In this document: piece after piece, positions 53,201 through 61,661 of the stretch | Layout: the number at the start of each line of letters is the position of its first letter | Numbering within the stretch: the stretch's first letter is position 1 | Assembly (NCBI GenBank): GCA_021779835.1 | Contig: JAJXZX010000018.1 | Span: forward strand, 1 to 64,000 | Direction: 5' to 3' | DNA: 64,000 nt | Source: Pseudomonadota bacterium | GTDB lineage: Bacteria; Pseudomonadota; Alphaproteobacteria; Rhodobacterales; Rhodobacteraceae | Program-made: the position numbers and the translations under genes | The notes under the pieces: model-generated | What the model was told of the DNA's origin: nothing | What the model saw: the letters and a program-made list of their open reading frames with translations, nothing else | Database searches by the model: none

Positions 53201-55758
53201 CGATGCTGCGGGTTGAGCCGCGGGCAGCGGGGACGGCGCTGATTTCGGTGCTGTCGAACAAGCTGATCTCGCGTCAAGCGGTCGAGGTGAAGGCGGGCGA
53301 CAACCTGATTCCGATCAAGGTCAGCGCGGATTGGGGGGCCGGGGCCTATGTAACCGTCTCGGTGGTGCGCCCGATGGACGAAGCTGCGGGCAGGATCCCG
53401 GCGCGCGCGCTGGGGCTGGCCTATGCCGCCGTCGATCCGGGCGACAAGAAGCTGCAGGCAAGCATCGTGACTGCGCCGGAGGCAGAGCCGCGCGGGCCGA
53501 TGGATGTGGCGGTGAAGGTCGATGGGGCCAAGGCCGGCGAGACGGTTTACGCGACCATCGCGGCGGTTGACGTGGGTATCCTGAACCTGACCGCCTTTAC
53601 CCTGCCAGACCCGGATGGCCATTACTTTGGCCAGCGCAAGTTGGGCGTTGGGATTCGCGATGTGTATGGGCGGCTGATTGACGGGCTGAACGGGACGATG
53701 GGCGTCGTGCGGTCGGGTGGCGATGCCGCCGCGAATATCGCGATGAAGGCGCCACCGCCGACCGAAAAGCTGGTCGCGTTCTTTTCGGGCGCGGTGACGG
53801 TTGGCGCGGACGGGCTGGCCCATGCGCAATTCACGCTGCCCTCATTCAACGGCACTGTTCGGGTGATGGCGGTGGTGTGGTCGAAGTCCGGTGTTGGGCA
53901 GGCCACGGCGGATGTGCTGGTGCGCGATCCGGTGGTGGTGACGGCCAGTATTCCACGCTTCATGGCGCCGGGGGATCAAAGCCGTCTGTTGCTGGAAATC
54001 ATCCACGCCAAGGGTCCAGCCGGGCATATGGGGCTGGCGGTGACCTCGACCGGCGTCACGGTGGGCGACGTGCCTGCGGGGTTCGATTTGGCGGCTGGCG
54101 GCAAGAAGACGCTGTCTATCCCGATCACGGCGGTAAGCGCCGGGGTGCAGACGATTGATGTCGTGCTGACCACGCCGGACGGAAAGCAGTTGACCAAAGT
54201 GCTTTCGCTGCCGGTCGAGGTGAACGATCCGGCGACCTCGCACACAACGCGGTTCGATCTGGCGGCGGGCAAGAGTTTCACCTTCGACGCCAACGTGTTT
54301 GACGGACTGCAAAAGGGCACCGGAACCGCGAGTATCGCGGTGGGGCCGATTGCGCGGTTGGACGCGCCCGGCCTGTTGGAGGCGCTGGACCGCTATCCCT
54401 ATGGCTGCACCGAGCAGCTAACCTCAAAGGCGTTGCCGCTGCTGTATTTGCAGGATGTTGCGACGGTTATGGGGCTGGGCACGCCAGACGATCTGCACAA
54501 GCGGACCAGTGAAGCGATCACGGCGATCCTGACCAACCAATCGTCAAGCGGCTCGTTTGGTCTGTGGGGGCCTGCGTCGGGGGATCTGTGGCTGGACGCC
54601 TATGTGACCGATTTCCTGAGCCGGGCACGGGCGCAGGGCTTCGCGGTGCCGGATCAGGCGTTCCGATCGGCGCTCGACAATCTGCGGAACCAGATCAACA
54701 CGGCGCAGGACTTTGATGCAGGCGGCGGGCCCTACGCCTATGCGCTGATGGTTTTGGCGCGTGAAGGTGCGGCGGCGATCGGCGATTTGCGCTATTACGC
54801 CGATGTGAAGGCAAGCGCGTTTGACACGCCCATCGCCTCTGCCCAACTGGGCGCGGCGCTGGCGGCTTATGGCGACCAGACGCGGGCGGATGCGATGTTT
54901 CGCCAGGCGGCACGGCAGATCAAGGCGCTTCCGGCAAAGGACGGCGCGCAGATCATGCGGGCCGATTATGGCACGAACCGCCGGGATGCGGCGGCAGTGC
55001 TGGCGCTGGGGACCGAGGCGGGCAGCAAGGCGATTGATGAGGGCCAGTTGACCGACCGGATCGCGCTGAAGGCTGGTGCAGATGCGGTGTCCACGCAGGA
55101 AGCGATGTGGATGTTGCTGGCCACACACGCGCTGATCGACCGGGCGGGTGGGCAAGGCATAACCCTCAACGGCGCCGCCGTCACCGGGCCATTGGTGCGG
55201 GTGGTGGAGGATCAGACGGCAGGCAAAACTGCGCTGGACATTCACAACGGGTCGGACAAATCGGCGGTTCTAACGCTGACGACCTATGGTGTGCCGGTGA
55301 CGGCGGAAGCGGCGGGCGGCACGGGCTATACGATCAAGCGGAGCTATTTCACGACGGACGGCAAACCGGCCAAGATCGACTCGGTCAAGGCAGGGACGCG
55401 GCTTGTGACGGTGCTGGAGGTGACGCCGCTTGGTGATGGCGAAGCGCGGCTGATGGTCAGTGACCCCCTGCCCGCCGGGTTCGAGATTGATAACCCGAAC
55501 CTGATGGCCTCTGGCGCGGTCGGCGGGTTCGACTGGCTGGACAGCGTGGCTCCCACCGACGTCGCGCACTCTGAGTTCCGGCAAGACCGCTTTCTGACCG
55601 CGATAGACCGCACCGATAACAAGCCGTTCAAACTGGCCTATATCGTGCGTGCAATCTCGCCCGGCACTTTCCACCATCCGGCAGCGAGCGTTGAGGACAT
55701 GTACCGCCCCGATATCCGCGCCCATGGCGATACCGGGACCGTGACGATCACGCCATGA
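50299..55758 (+). CDS. Bacterial alpha-2-macroglobulin (YfhM type)
   Basis: 1819 residues, periplasmic or lipid-linked protease trap. Signal peptide RRFGFAALAVALLFASPGLS; a PAN/apple-like domain follows (DACQRACLSNTACKAFTF), a feature of this subgroup. MG beta-sandwich domains make up most of the protein. The thioester Cys1370 in YGCTEQLTSKALP is intact. It captures proteases that enter through damaged outer membrane. The stop overlaps the start of pbpC by 4 bp: trap and repair synthase are made together. ATG at 50299 is preferred over GTG 50287. Confidence 0.92.
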   Translation: MRRFGFAALAVALLFASPGLSQDTTIPARRAVLTRDMDMPGGDIQSIFDTSLDACQRACLSNTACKAFTFNSRAGSCFPKTTVGAMTAYKGAYSAVVVDTPQTALALATTRQADLSFLTADDLSAAADQASGLSLAHIAGDWTVDDLIAEARKATAAENYDSASNYMGAAVNQTDAADQWVEFGRLLLAGQNTPNGNAEDHRAHALAASVNGYLRAGTAPVRASALLTMADILQQSDRGHDSIPALRLAQKIQPQDDTAAMLDKAIAKFGFHISDQTVESDSANPRICATFSGPLAKAGVDYSTFVQLPQPGLSVTAQDSQICVGGVEHGSRYAITFRQGLPAASGETLMKSATVTMYVRDRLPSVSFPGRAYVLPRAGVAAIPVTTVNTKTLDLTLMRVSDRNILRAIQSDYFGQPLSAYQEDSFSTNVAEKVWDGKADVGMDVNKDMTTRLPLDKVLSGLPTGIYVLKAAIPGADPYDSPAASQWFVISDLGLTTYSGIDGLHVTVRSLGTTEAKAGVKLTLLASANRILGTAVTDANGNADFAAGLTRGTEGAAPALVMAEDGSTDLGFISLSDPEFDLSDRGVTGNEASPPIDVFLTTDRGAYRAGETVHVTALTRDAATAAIEGLPLTAKLTRPDGVEYARAVAKDAGGGGHVFDLPIAGSAPRGPWRLDVYADVNAEPLASQTFLVEDFLPERIDFTLALPDAPIHLGDAPDLTVTAKYLFGAVGADLSVEGDVKLSALDSLDGFPGYRFGKYDEPFSPVVQPLPDGQKTDASGAVTVPAALPEVSDPSRPLQMTATVRVAEGSGRPVERQVTHALTPSDPIIGIKPLFTDVVSENTAAKFDLIAVGPDSKMVPMKVHWTVNRVETRYQWYHTSGNWNWTPLTSRTRVAEGDAVLNANDPTVISAPVAWGQFEIVAQRTDGPYAAASSNFYAGWYAPADASATPDTLTMSLDKKAYAPGDTAMLRVEPRAAGTALISVLSNKLISRQAVEVKAGDNLIPIKVSADWGAGAYVTVSVVRPMDEAAGRIPARALGLAYAAVDPGDKKLQASIVTAPEAEPRGPMDVAVKVDGAKAGETVYATIAAVDVGILNLTAFTLPDPDGHYFGQRKLGVGIRDVYGRLIDGLNGTMGVVRSGGDAAANIAMKAPPPTEKLVAFFSGAVTVGADGLAHAQFTLPSFNGTVRVMAVVWSKSGVGQATADVLVRDPVVVTASIPRFMAPGDQSRLLLEIIHAKGPAGHMGLAVTSTGVTVGDVPAGFDLAAGGKKTLSIPITAVSAGVQTIDVVLTTPDGKQLTKVLSLPVEVNDPATSHTTRFDLAAGKSFTFDANVFDGLQKGTGTASIAVGPIARLDAPGLLEALDRYPYGCTEQLTSKALPLLYLQDVATVMGLGTPDDLHKRTSEAITAILTNQSSSGSFGLWGPASGDLWLDAYVTDFLSRARAQGFAVPDQAFRSALDNLRNQINTAQDFDAGGGPYAYALMVLAREGAAAIGDLRYYADVKASAFDTPIASAQLGAALAAYGDQTRADAMFRQAARQIKALPAKDGAQIMRADYGTNRRDAAAVLALGTEAGSKAIDEGQLTDRIALKAGADAVSTQEAMWMLLATHALIDRAGGQGITLNGAAVTGPLVRVVEDQTAGKTALDIHNGSDKSAVLTLTTYGVPVTAEAAGGTGYTIKRSYFTTDGKPAKIDSVKAGTRLVTVLEVTPLGDGEARLMVSDPLPAGFEIDNPNLMASGAVGGFDWLDSVAPTDVAHSEFRQDRFLTAIDRTDNKPFKLAYIVRAISPGTFHHPAASVEDMYRPDIRAHGDTGTVTITP

Positions 55759-57797
55759 GGGCCGCGCGGTGGGCCTTTGTGCTGGCTGCCGGGCTTTGGC
55801 TTGGCGCGCTGGGGCGGGATCGGTTCGACGGGTGGGTGGATGCGACGGTACTGCCGCCGCTATCGCCTGTGACGTCGGTCGAGGTGCTGGCGCGCGACGG
55901 ATCCTTGCTGCGTGCCTTTACCGCCGACAATGGCATGTGGCGACTTTCGGTCGATCCGGCGCAGGTCGATCCCAGCTATCTGAAGCTGCTGGTCGCATAT
56001 GAGGACAGGCGGTTCTACAGCCATGCGGGCGTCGATCTGCACGCCCTTGCCCGCGCCGCGTTTCAGGCGGTGACAGAGGGGCACATCGTCTCGGGCGGCT
56101 CTACCCTGACGATGCAGGTCGCGCGTCTGCTGGAGGATAGCGGCACTGGGCGGATTGAGGGGAAGATCCGCCAGATCCGGCTTGCCCTCGCGTTGGAGCG
56201 ACATCTGTCCAAGGCGCAAATCCTTGGCCTTTATTTGCAGATTGCGCCGTTCGGCGGGAACCTTGAGGGGGTGCGGGCCGCGACGCTCGCCTATTTCGGG
56301 AAGGAGCCGCGACGGCTGACCACGGCGGAGGCCGCGCTGCTTGTGGCCCTGCCACAATCGCCAGAGGTGCGGCGCCCGGATCGCGATCTTGCTGCCGCGA
56401 CGGCGGCGAGGGCGCGGGTGCTGGATCGGTTGCAGGCGCAGGGGGTGTTGGCGGCGGGGACGGTTGTGGCCGCGAAAAGCGAGGCTATTCCTTTGGCGCG
56501 GCGACCGGTGCCGATGCTGGCGGCGCATTTGACCGACCGGCTGCATGTGGCTGCACCGAGCGTGAGAACCATCCGCACTACGATTGACGCGGACCTTCAG
56601 GCGCGGCTGGAAGCGCTGGCCGCCGATGCGGTGGCGCAAGGGGGCAATCGCCTGCAAGTAGCGATTTTGGTTGCCGATCACCGGTCCGGCGAAATCCTCG
56701 CCTCGGTCGGCTCTTCGGCCTATGAGAACGGCCAGCGGCACGGGTTCGTTGACATGACGCAGGCGTTGCGCTCGCCGGGCTCGACCCTGAAACCGCTGAT
56801 CTACGGCTTGGCGTTTGACGAGGGGTTGGCGCATCCAGAGACGCTGATTGACGATAAGCCGGTCGATTTCAACGGCTATGCACCGCAGAATTTCGACCAT
56901 CAGTTTCGCGGCACGATCAGGCTGCGCGAGGCGCTGCAGCTATCGCTGAACATTCCGGCGGTTTTGTTGACCGATGCGATTGGGCCGTCGAACCTGATGA
57001 TCGGGCTGGACCACGCGGGCGTCCATGCGGTGGTTCCGGGGGGGCAGCCAGGGCTGGCGGTGGCCTTGGGCGGCGTGGGCGTGACGCTGCAGGATCTGGT
57101 GCAGTTATATGCCGCCATCGCGCGGGGGGGTGTGGCGCTGCCGCTAACGGTGGACAGTGACCTGCCGCGCGCTGAGGGGCATCGCGTGATGTCCTCGGTG
57201 GCCGCGTGGGAGGTTGGCGATATTCTGGCGGGGATGCCACCGCCGCCGGGCGCGCCGTCCAATCGGCTCGCCTACAAGACCGGCACCAGCTACGGCCATC
57301 GCGATGCTTGGGCGATCGGCTTTGACGGGACGGATGTGATCGGTGTCTGGATGGGCCATGCGGATGGCACGCCGGTGCCCGGAGCATTCGGTGGCGAGCT
57401 GGCAGCACCGGTGCTGTTTCAGGCGTTTGCGCGTCTCAAAACGAAGCTCGACCCGCTTGGCCCGCCCCCGCCCGCGACGCTGGTGGTATCGAACGCGGAG
57501 TTGCCGCTGCCGTTGCAGCGCTTCCGCACCCGGAATGCCGCATTTGGGCTGCGGCCCGACGCACCGTCTGTGGCTTTTCCGCCCAATGGTGCCGAGGTCG
57601 AACTTACCGACGGCGATCTGTTGGTGAAAGTGCGCAACGGGACGCCGCCCTTCACTTGGCTGGCCGATGGTGCCCCCATCGCCATCGCCTCGCGCGAGCG
57701 GCAGGAGGTTCTGAAATTACCCGGCGCGGGGTTTGTCACCCTGTCGGTGATTGACGCGCACGGGCGATCCGCCAACGTTTCGGTTCAGCTTCACTAA
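55755..57797 (+). CDS. pbpC: Penicillin-binding protein 1C
   Basis: 680 residues. Membrane anchor, then a GT51 transglycosylase domain (EDRRFYSHAGVD, GGSTLTMQVARLL), then a transpeptidase domain with Ser343-x-x-Lys346 (PGSTLKPLIYG) and KTGTSYGHRDAWAIGF, and a C-terminal BiPBP_C domain. It makes peptidoglycan strands during repair. Overlap of 4 bp with the alpha-2-macroglobulin gene is the classic pairing. Confidence 0.95.
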   Translation: MRAARWAFVLAAGLWLGALGRDRFDGWVDATVLPPLSPVTSVEVLARDGSLLRAFTADNGMWRLSVDPAQVDPSYLKLLVAYEDRRFYSHAGVDLHALARAAFQAVTEGHIVSGGSTLTMQVARLLEDSGTGRIEGKIRQIRLALALERHLSKAQILGLYLQIAPFGGNLEGVRAATLAYFGKEPRRLTTAEAALLVALPQSPEVRRPDRDLAAATAARARVLDRLQAQGVLAAGTVVAAKSEAIPLARRPVPMLAAHLTDRLHVAAPSVRTIRTTIDADLQARLEALAADAVAQGGNRLQVAILVADHRSGEILASVGSSAYENGQRHGFVDMTQALRSPGSTLKPLIYGLAFDEGLAHPETLIDDKPVDFNGYAPQNFDHQFRGTIRLREALQLSLNIPAVLLTDAIGPSNLMIGLDHAGVHAVVPGGQPGLAVALGGVGVTLQDLVQLYAAIARGGVALPLTVDSDLPRAEGHRVMSSVAAWEVGDILAGMPPPPGAPSNRLAYKTGTSYGHRDAWAIGFDGTDVIGVWMGHADGTPVPGAFGGELAAPVLFQAFARLKTKLDPLGPPPPATLVVSNAELPLPLQRFRTRNAAFGLRPDAPSVAFPPNGAEVELTDGDLLVKVRNGTPPFTWLADGAPIAIASRERQEVLKLPGAGFVTLSVIDAHGRSANVSVQLH

Positions 57798-57806
57798 CGC
57801 AGCCGA

Positions 57807-58838
57807 TCAGCCGCGGATGGCGTCAATCATGCGCTGCACATTGTCCGGGTCCGCGTCGGGCGTGATGCCGTGGCCGAGGTTGAAGATATGCGGCCCTTTG
57901 GAGAACGCCTTGACGATACGACGGGTCTCGGAAACCAGTTCCGGCCCGCCAGAGACCATATAGCTGGGCGCGAGGTTGCCCTGCACGCAGCCGTCAATCT
58001 GCACGTTCGCGGCCGCCCAATCCGCGGAAACCGAGTTATCCAGCGCCACGCAATCGGCCCCGGTCGCGCGGGCAAAGCCGACATAGGCGTCGCCAGCTTC
58101 ACGCGGGAAGGCGATGACGGGAACGTCGGGGTATTTGGACTTCAGCGCCGCAATGATGCGGGCAGTCGGCGCGGTGGCATAGCGGGCGAAAGCATCGCCT
58201 TTCAGTGAACCGGCCCAACTGTCGAACAGCTTGACCACCTCTGCCCCAGCCTCGATCTGCGCGCCAAGATAGGCGATCGTGCCTTCGGTGATGCGGTCGA
58301 TCAGGGCGTCGAATGTTGCGGGATCTTCGCGCATCAGGGCATGTGCGGGTGCCTGATCTGGTGTGCCGCGACCGGCGATCATGTAGGTCGCGACGGTCCA
58401 CGGCGCGCCTGCGAAGCCGATCAGCGTGGTTTCCTTGGGCAGTTCGCGCGCAAGGATGCGGACGGTTTCATAGACCGGCGCAAGCGTCGCGTCGATGTCA
58501 GAGACCGGCTTAAGCATTGCCAGATCGGCGGGGGTGGTGATGGTGGATAGGCGCGGACCCTCACCCGTCACGAACCACAGATCAGCGCCCAGCGCCTGCG
58601 GCAAAAGTAGGATATCCGCGAAAAGGATCGCAGCATCGAAACCATAACGGCGGATCGGCTGCAGCGTGACCTCGGCGGCAAGATCGGGCGTATAGCAGAG
58701 CGACAGGAAGTCGCCCGCCTTGGCCCGCGTGGCGCGATATTCGGGCAGATAGCGCCCCGCCTGCCGCATCATCCAGATCGGCGGAATCGCTTGAACATCG
58801 CCCTTCAAGGCGCGCAAAAGGGTCTTTGTCGTCGACAT
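57807..58838 (-). CDS. hemE: Uroporphyrinogen decarboxylase HemE
   Basis: 343 residues. Makes coproporphyrinogen III in haem and bacteriochlorophyll synthesis. Conserved N-terminal [29 protein letters not shown] and [15 protein letters not shown] are all present, as is the C-terminal NLGHGITPD. Ends 9 bp after the convergent pbpC stop. No other haem or origin-linked gene (hemC, dnaA, parAB) is near. Confidence 0.97.
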   Translation of the reverse strand: MSTTKTLLRALKGDVQAIPPIWMMRQAGRYLPEYRATRAKAGDFLSLCYTPDLAAEVTLQPIRRYGFDAAILFADILLLPQALGADLWFVTGEGPRLSTITTPADLAMLKPVSDIDATLAPVYETVRILARELPKETTLIGFAGAPWTVATYMIAGRGTPDQAPAHALMREDPATFDALIDRITEGTIAYLGAQIEAGAEVVKLFDSWAGSLKGDAFARYATAPTARIIAALKSKYPDVPVIAFPREAGDAYVGFARATGADCVALDNSVSADWAAANVQIDGCVQGNLAPSYMVSGGPELVSETRRIVKAFSKGPHIFNLGHGITPDADPDNVQRMIDAIRG

Positions 58839-59091
58839 CCGCGATCTCCTTGGCTGATGCCTAGGTCCGACGCCAACGGTGCGATGTCAAGGGGACGCAC
58901 CGATTTCTCCGATGGCGAAGCGTCGCATGGGGGGGTGTGCTGCCCGGTCAACGCGGCAAAGGTCCGTGGTCGCGGATATCGGTTCGCTTCGCGCATTGCC
59001 CGATGTGGATGCCCTTTGCCGCTATGATCTAATAAAAACCCGCCCAGAGCAGGGATGCCCACCATACATCCGGCAACTTCGGACGAGATAG

Positions 59092-59145
59092 TGGTGCCGC
59101 TGAAGAGACTCGAACTCCCGACCCCATCATTACGAATGACGTGGG
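59092..59145 (-). pseudogene. tRNA-Thr 3' half, att-like duplicate
   Basis: Minus strand: anticodon arm with loop TTCGTAA, T arm and CCA-end are present; the D arm and acceptor 5' strand are missing. It matches the 3' half of the intact tRNA-Thr at 59234-59309, differing at the T-arm and with paired changes in the anticodon stem. The 250 bp between hemE and this copy and the 89 bp up to the tRNA hold no gene; the latter is AT-rich and has TTGCAA twice. Confidence 0.75.
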
Positions 59146-59233
59146 GAAGCCCATAACGACTTGATTTTGTTTGGTTTTCTCTAGGCGATCTGCCGTTTTG
59201 CAAGGATGTTGCAAGACTGACGCAGTGGGGTGA

Positions 59234-59309
59234 TGGTGCCGCTGAAGAGACTTGAACTCCCGACCCACGCATTACGAATGCGTTGCTCTACCAGCTGAGC
59301 TACAGCGGC
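59234..59309 (-). tRNA. tRNA-Thr (anticodon CGU)
   Basis: 76 bases including encoded CCA. Acceptor stem GCCGCTG, D arm with AGCTCAGCTGGTAGAGC, anticodon arm ACGCA-TTCGTAA-TGCGT (anticodon CGT), T arm with GTTCAAGTC. Reads ACG codons. It borders the accessory island at its 5' side and a partial copy at its 3' side. Confidence 0.97.
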
Positions 59310-59357
59310 TAACCGTCAGTGCGTTTAAACGACAGGGCACTGGCGCGCAAGGCAGAA

Positions 59358-59681
59358 TCAGTGTGTCCCGAAGTGGTTGTGGGAGTAAATGACCCCGACG
59401 TCGAACATGGGTGAGACCCACGGGCCGCCGTATCGCCGCCCCTCGCCCCTACGCACACCGTAGGACCGGCAGGTGTGCCGCATCTTCTTCGGCAGCCTGT
59501 GCCGCTTGCGAACGCGTTCCCATGCCTCCGGTCCCAGCTCCTTCTCGTAGAAGTGGAAGCGGTCCTCTATCATTATGGGGCCGACTTCCTTGTAGCCGAA
59601 CAGGAATACGCGCCCGTCTTGCTCGGTCACGTTTCCCTTGTGGCGGTCATGGAAGTTGCGGGTCCGGTGGTACTTGGGCAT
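59358..59681 (-). CDS. Small hypothetical protein (island)
   Basis: 107 residues, rich in His and Arg (MPKYHRTRNFHDRHKG at the start; YSHNHFGTH at the end). No recognised domain. It starts 2 bases after the stop of the upstream small gene, so both are one unit. The basic charge fits nucleic-acid binding, but nothing more can be said. Confidence 0.6.
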   Translation of the reverse strand: MPKYHRTRNFHDRHKGNVTEQDGRVFLFGYKEVGPIMIEDRFHFYEKELGPEAWERVRKRHRLPKKMRHTCRSYGVRRGEGRRYGGPWVSPMFDVGVIYSHNHFGTH

Positions 59682-59683
59682 CC

Positions 59684-59989
59684 TCAGAACGGCTCTTCCC
59701 CGTCAAAGCGCGACGGAACCTTGGGGTTCTTCTCAGGCATGAGCCTATGGTAGCCTAGCACGATCCTGTGGACGTCGATCCCCATGGCGAGCGCTTCTAT
59801 TACGACCTTCTGCTCTTTCGCTTTCGCGTCATCTGTGATCACCGACTTCATGCCGAAGAGCTCACCTACGCCGAGCCTGCGCTCGATCACGCGGAGCTTC
59901 TTCTTCAGGCGCTGAACCTTCTCGAGCCGCTTGACTTCTGCGGTTCTTGCTTTGTCTTGGTCCTGCTGCGTAGTTGTCTGGTCTGACAT
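59684..59989 (-). CDS. Small coiled-coil hypothetical protein (island)
   Basis: 101 residues. AAGGAGG lies 6 bases before the ATG at 59989. Residues 8-40 are a Lys/Glu/Arg-rich coiled coil (RTAEVKRLEKVQRLKKKLRVIERRL). No family recognised. Divergent from the DUF3489-like gene, with a shared 163-bp promoter region, so the two may be regulated together. Confidence 0.65.
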   Translation of the reverse strand: MSDQTTTQQDQDKARTAEVKRLEKVQRLKKKLRVIERRLGVGELFGMKSVITDDAKAKEQKVVIEALAMGIDVHRIVLGYHRLMPEKNPKVPSRFDGEEPF

Positions 59990-60102
59990 GGCTTGCCTCC
60001 TTTTCCCACGACGTCGCACGGGCCAGCGCCGAGATTGTGTCAGCAAGATGATTTTTCGGGGACCCCAAACGAGCCCGGTTGAGCGAGATGTATAACCGAC
60101 TT

Positions 60103-60115
60103 ATGTGTTGCACAT
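60103..60115. promoter_or_regulatory. Palindrome in island divergent promoter
   Basis: ATGTG-TTG-CACAT, in the gap between the coiled-coil gene and the DUF3489-like gene, 37 bp before the latter's start. Possible operator; protein unknown. Confidence 0.35.
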
Positions 60116-60152
60116 GGGCCACAGTGGTGTGGCGCCTCAGCAACGGAGAACG

Positions 60153-61055
60153 ATGATGACCGACCTCAACACCCTCTCGAAAGCCGAACTCAACGCCCTG
60201 CTCGCCGCGCCCCTGACCGCCTCGCAACTCAAGAAGACCTCGAAGGCCGATCTCGTCGCGATGTTCGACGCGATGCCCGCGACCGATGCGCTCGACGCCG
60301 ACATTGCCGACGCTCGCAACGATGATCCCGAACCGCCGACCGCCGACAACCTGACCGACCTCGAGAAGCGTGTGCTCGTCGCGCACCTGGACGCCGGGAT
60401 CGACTGCAATGGCGCCGAAACGCTCGCCGACATGCTGGTCGACAACATGACCTGGAGCGACGTCAAAGAAACGTCGCAGCGCACGGGCCTGACGAAGAAG
60501 CAGGTGTCCGGTGTGATCGCTTCGCTCTCGACCAAAGGCCTTCTGGACGCCGATTGCGAGAAGCCGAACGGCGCGACGGGTGTTGACCAGGTCCTTACCG
60601 ACAAAGGTGTCCGGATCGCGTTCGACCTCCTCGGCGACGGCGTGGTCGCGAACCCTGGTCCTGCGAAGAAGCTGCCCGGCGACGCGACGCCGAAGCAGGT
60701 CAAGTCGGTGAAAGTCCCGGCGCCCGAGAAGAAGGCCCGCGTGCTCGAGGACCGCGTGCTCGTCGCACCGGCGACCGACCTCAAGCTCGTCCGCCCGGTT
60801 GGCGAGGGCTCGAAGCGCCACCTCCTGGCCCAGGCGCTCCTGATCGGCGCAACGGTCGAGAAACTCCAGGAAGTGACAGGCTGGAACAAGGCGACGGCTC
60901 AAAGCGCCCTGCGCTGGGACATTCCCCAGATGGGCCTCGGTGTTCGCCGTGAAGGCGAGAAGTACTTCCTGATCCTGCCCGAAGGCGTCAAGGCGATCCC
61001 CGTGAAGGCCAAGGATCAAACCCGCGCCGACGCCCTGGTCGCGGCCTGCCGCTGA
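60153..61055 (+). CDS. DUF3489-like protein, probable DNA-binding
   Basis: 300 residues. The N-terminal part (TLSKAELNALLAAPLTASQLKKTSKADLVAMF) looks like a helix-extension/SAP-type motif. The middle has a winged-helix-like stretch (SDVKETSQRTGLTKKQVSGVIASLSTKGLL). The C-terminal 60 residues (GATVEKLQEVTGWNKATAQSALRWDI) resemble DUF3489, a helix-turn-helix-like domain of mobile elements. CGGAGAA precedes the paired ATGs at 60153/60156. Likely a regulator of the island; partners unknown. Confidence 0.65.
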   Translation: MMTDLNTLSKAELNALLAAPLTASQLKKTSKADLVAMFDAMPATDALDADIADARNDDPEPPTADNLTDLEKRVLVAHLDAGIDCNGAETLADMLVDNMTWSDVKETSQRTGLTKKQVSGVIASLSTKGLLDADCEKPNGATGVDQVLTDKGVRIAFDLLGDGVVANPGPAKKLPGDATPKQVKSVKVPAPEKKARVLEDRVLVAPATDLKLVRPVGEGSKRHLLAQALLIGATVEKLQEVTGWNKATAQSALRWDIPQMGLGVRREGEKYFLILPEGVKAIPVKAKDQTRADALVAACR

Positions 61056-61135
61056 CGACTTCCCGAAGAAAACTGCACCGCGTCTCAAAAGCGCGGTCGC
61101 AGCGCCCCGGTGCAATCACTGATTGAATGATGGCT

Positions 61136-61154
61136 GGTGGACACATCGTCCACC
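61136..61154. other. Short hairpin before small island ORFs
   Basis: GGTGGAC-acatc-GTCCACC, 7-bp arms, no T run. Between the DUF3489-like gene and the next small ORF; may act as an RNA stabiliser or attenuator. Confidence 0.35.
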
Positions 61155-61181
61155 GGCCTTCGTCATTCCAAGGGGGCTACC

Positions 61182-61364
61182 TTGATTTCACTCCGATTGA
61201 ACCCACCGCCTGCGCTCCCAGAGCGCCCATTCCCGCTTGTCCTCAAGGCCGAGTGGAGAGTCCTTCCTGATCCCCGGCTGGGCCGGTTACGCGCCCTCGC
61301 GATGATCGCCAGCAAAGCCAAAGCCGTGCGCTCTGCGCCCTTCACGTCAAGGAGGTCCGCATGA
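61182..61364 (+). CDS. Possible small ORF with TTG start
   Basis: 60 codons from TTG at 61182, with AAGGGGGC six bases upstream. The stop overlaps the ATG of the next small gene (ATGA), which is the main support. Product is Pro/Arg-rich with no known domain. Confidence 0.4.
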   Translation: MISLRLNPPPALPERPFPLVLKAEWRVLPDPRLGRLRALAMIASKAKAVRSAPFTSRRSA

Positions 61365-61552
61365 GCATGACCGACGACACGGCAGATGCCATCATCCTGC
61401 GCTGGCCCACCCCTCAGAAGCCTGCCGCGCGGCCCAAGAAGCCGACTTGGCGCGAGCGCCTGGACTGGCTGGCCTTCCCGGTCTGGATTGCCCGACTTGT
61501 GGCCGAGATGATCGGGTGGTTGGCCCTGTTCGGCTTCCTGACGCAACTCTGA
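61361..61552 (+). CDS. Small membrane-associated hypothetical protein
   Basis: 63 residues. AAGGAGG precedes the ATG. The C-terminal half is a single hydrophobic helix (LAFPVWIARLVAEMIGWLALFGFL) after a basic Pro/Lys segment. No family recognised. Lies 109 bp before the EcoRV-type methylase gene. Confidence 0.6.
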   Translation: MSMTDDTADAIILRWPTPQKPAARPKKPTWRERLDWLAFPVWIARLVAEMIGWLALFGFLTQL

Positions 61553-61661
61553 CCAGATGGGCGGCCCTGCGAGGGGCCGCTCCTACTACCGCTAGCGCAA
61601 GAACAAGTGGCGAACCACTCGATTTGCGCATATACACGACGCAACCAAGAAGGAGAGCAGT

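Noticed and set aside
57807-58838. hemE as marker for the chromosomal origin
   Set aside because: In some alphaproteobacteria hemE is at the origin, but here no dnaA, parAB, gidA or maf gene is near, and the strand composition change is far from it.
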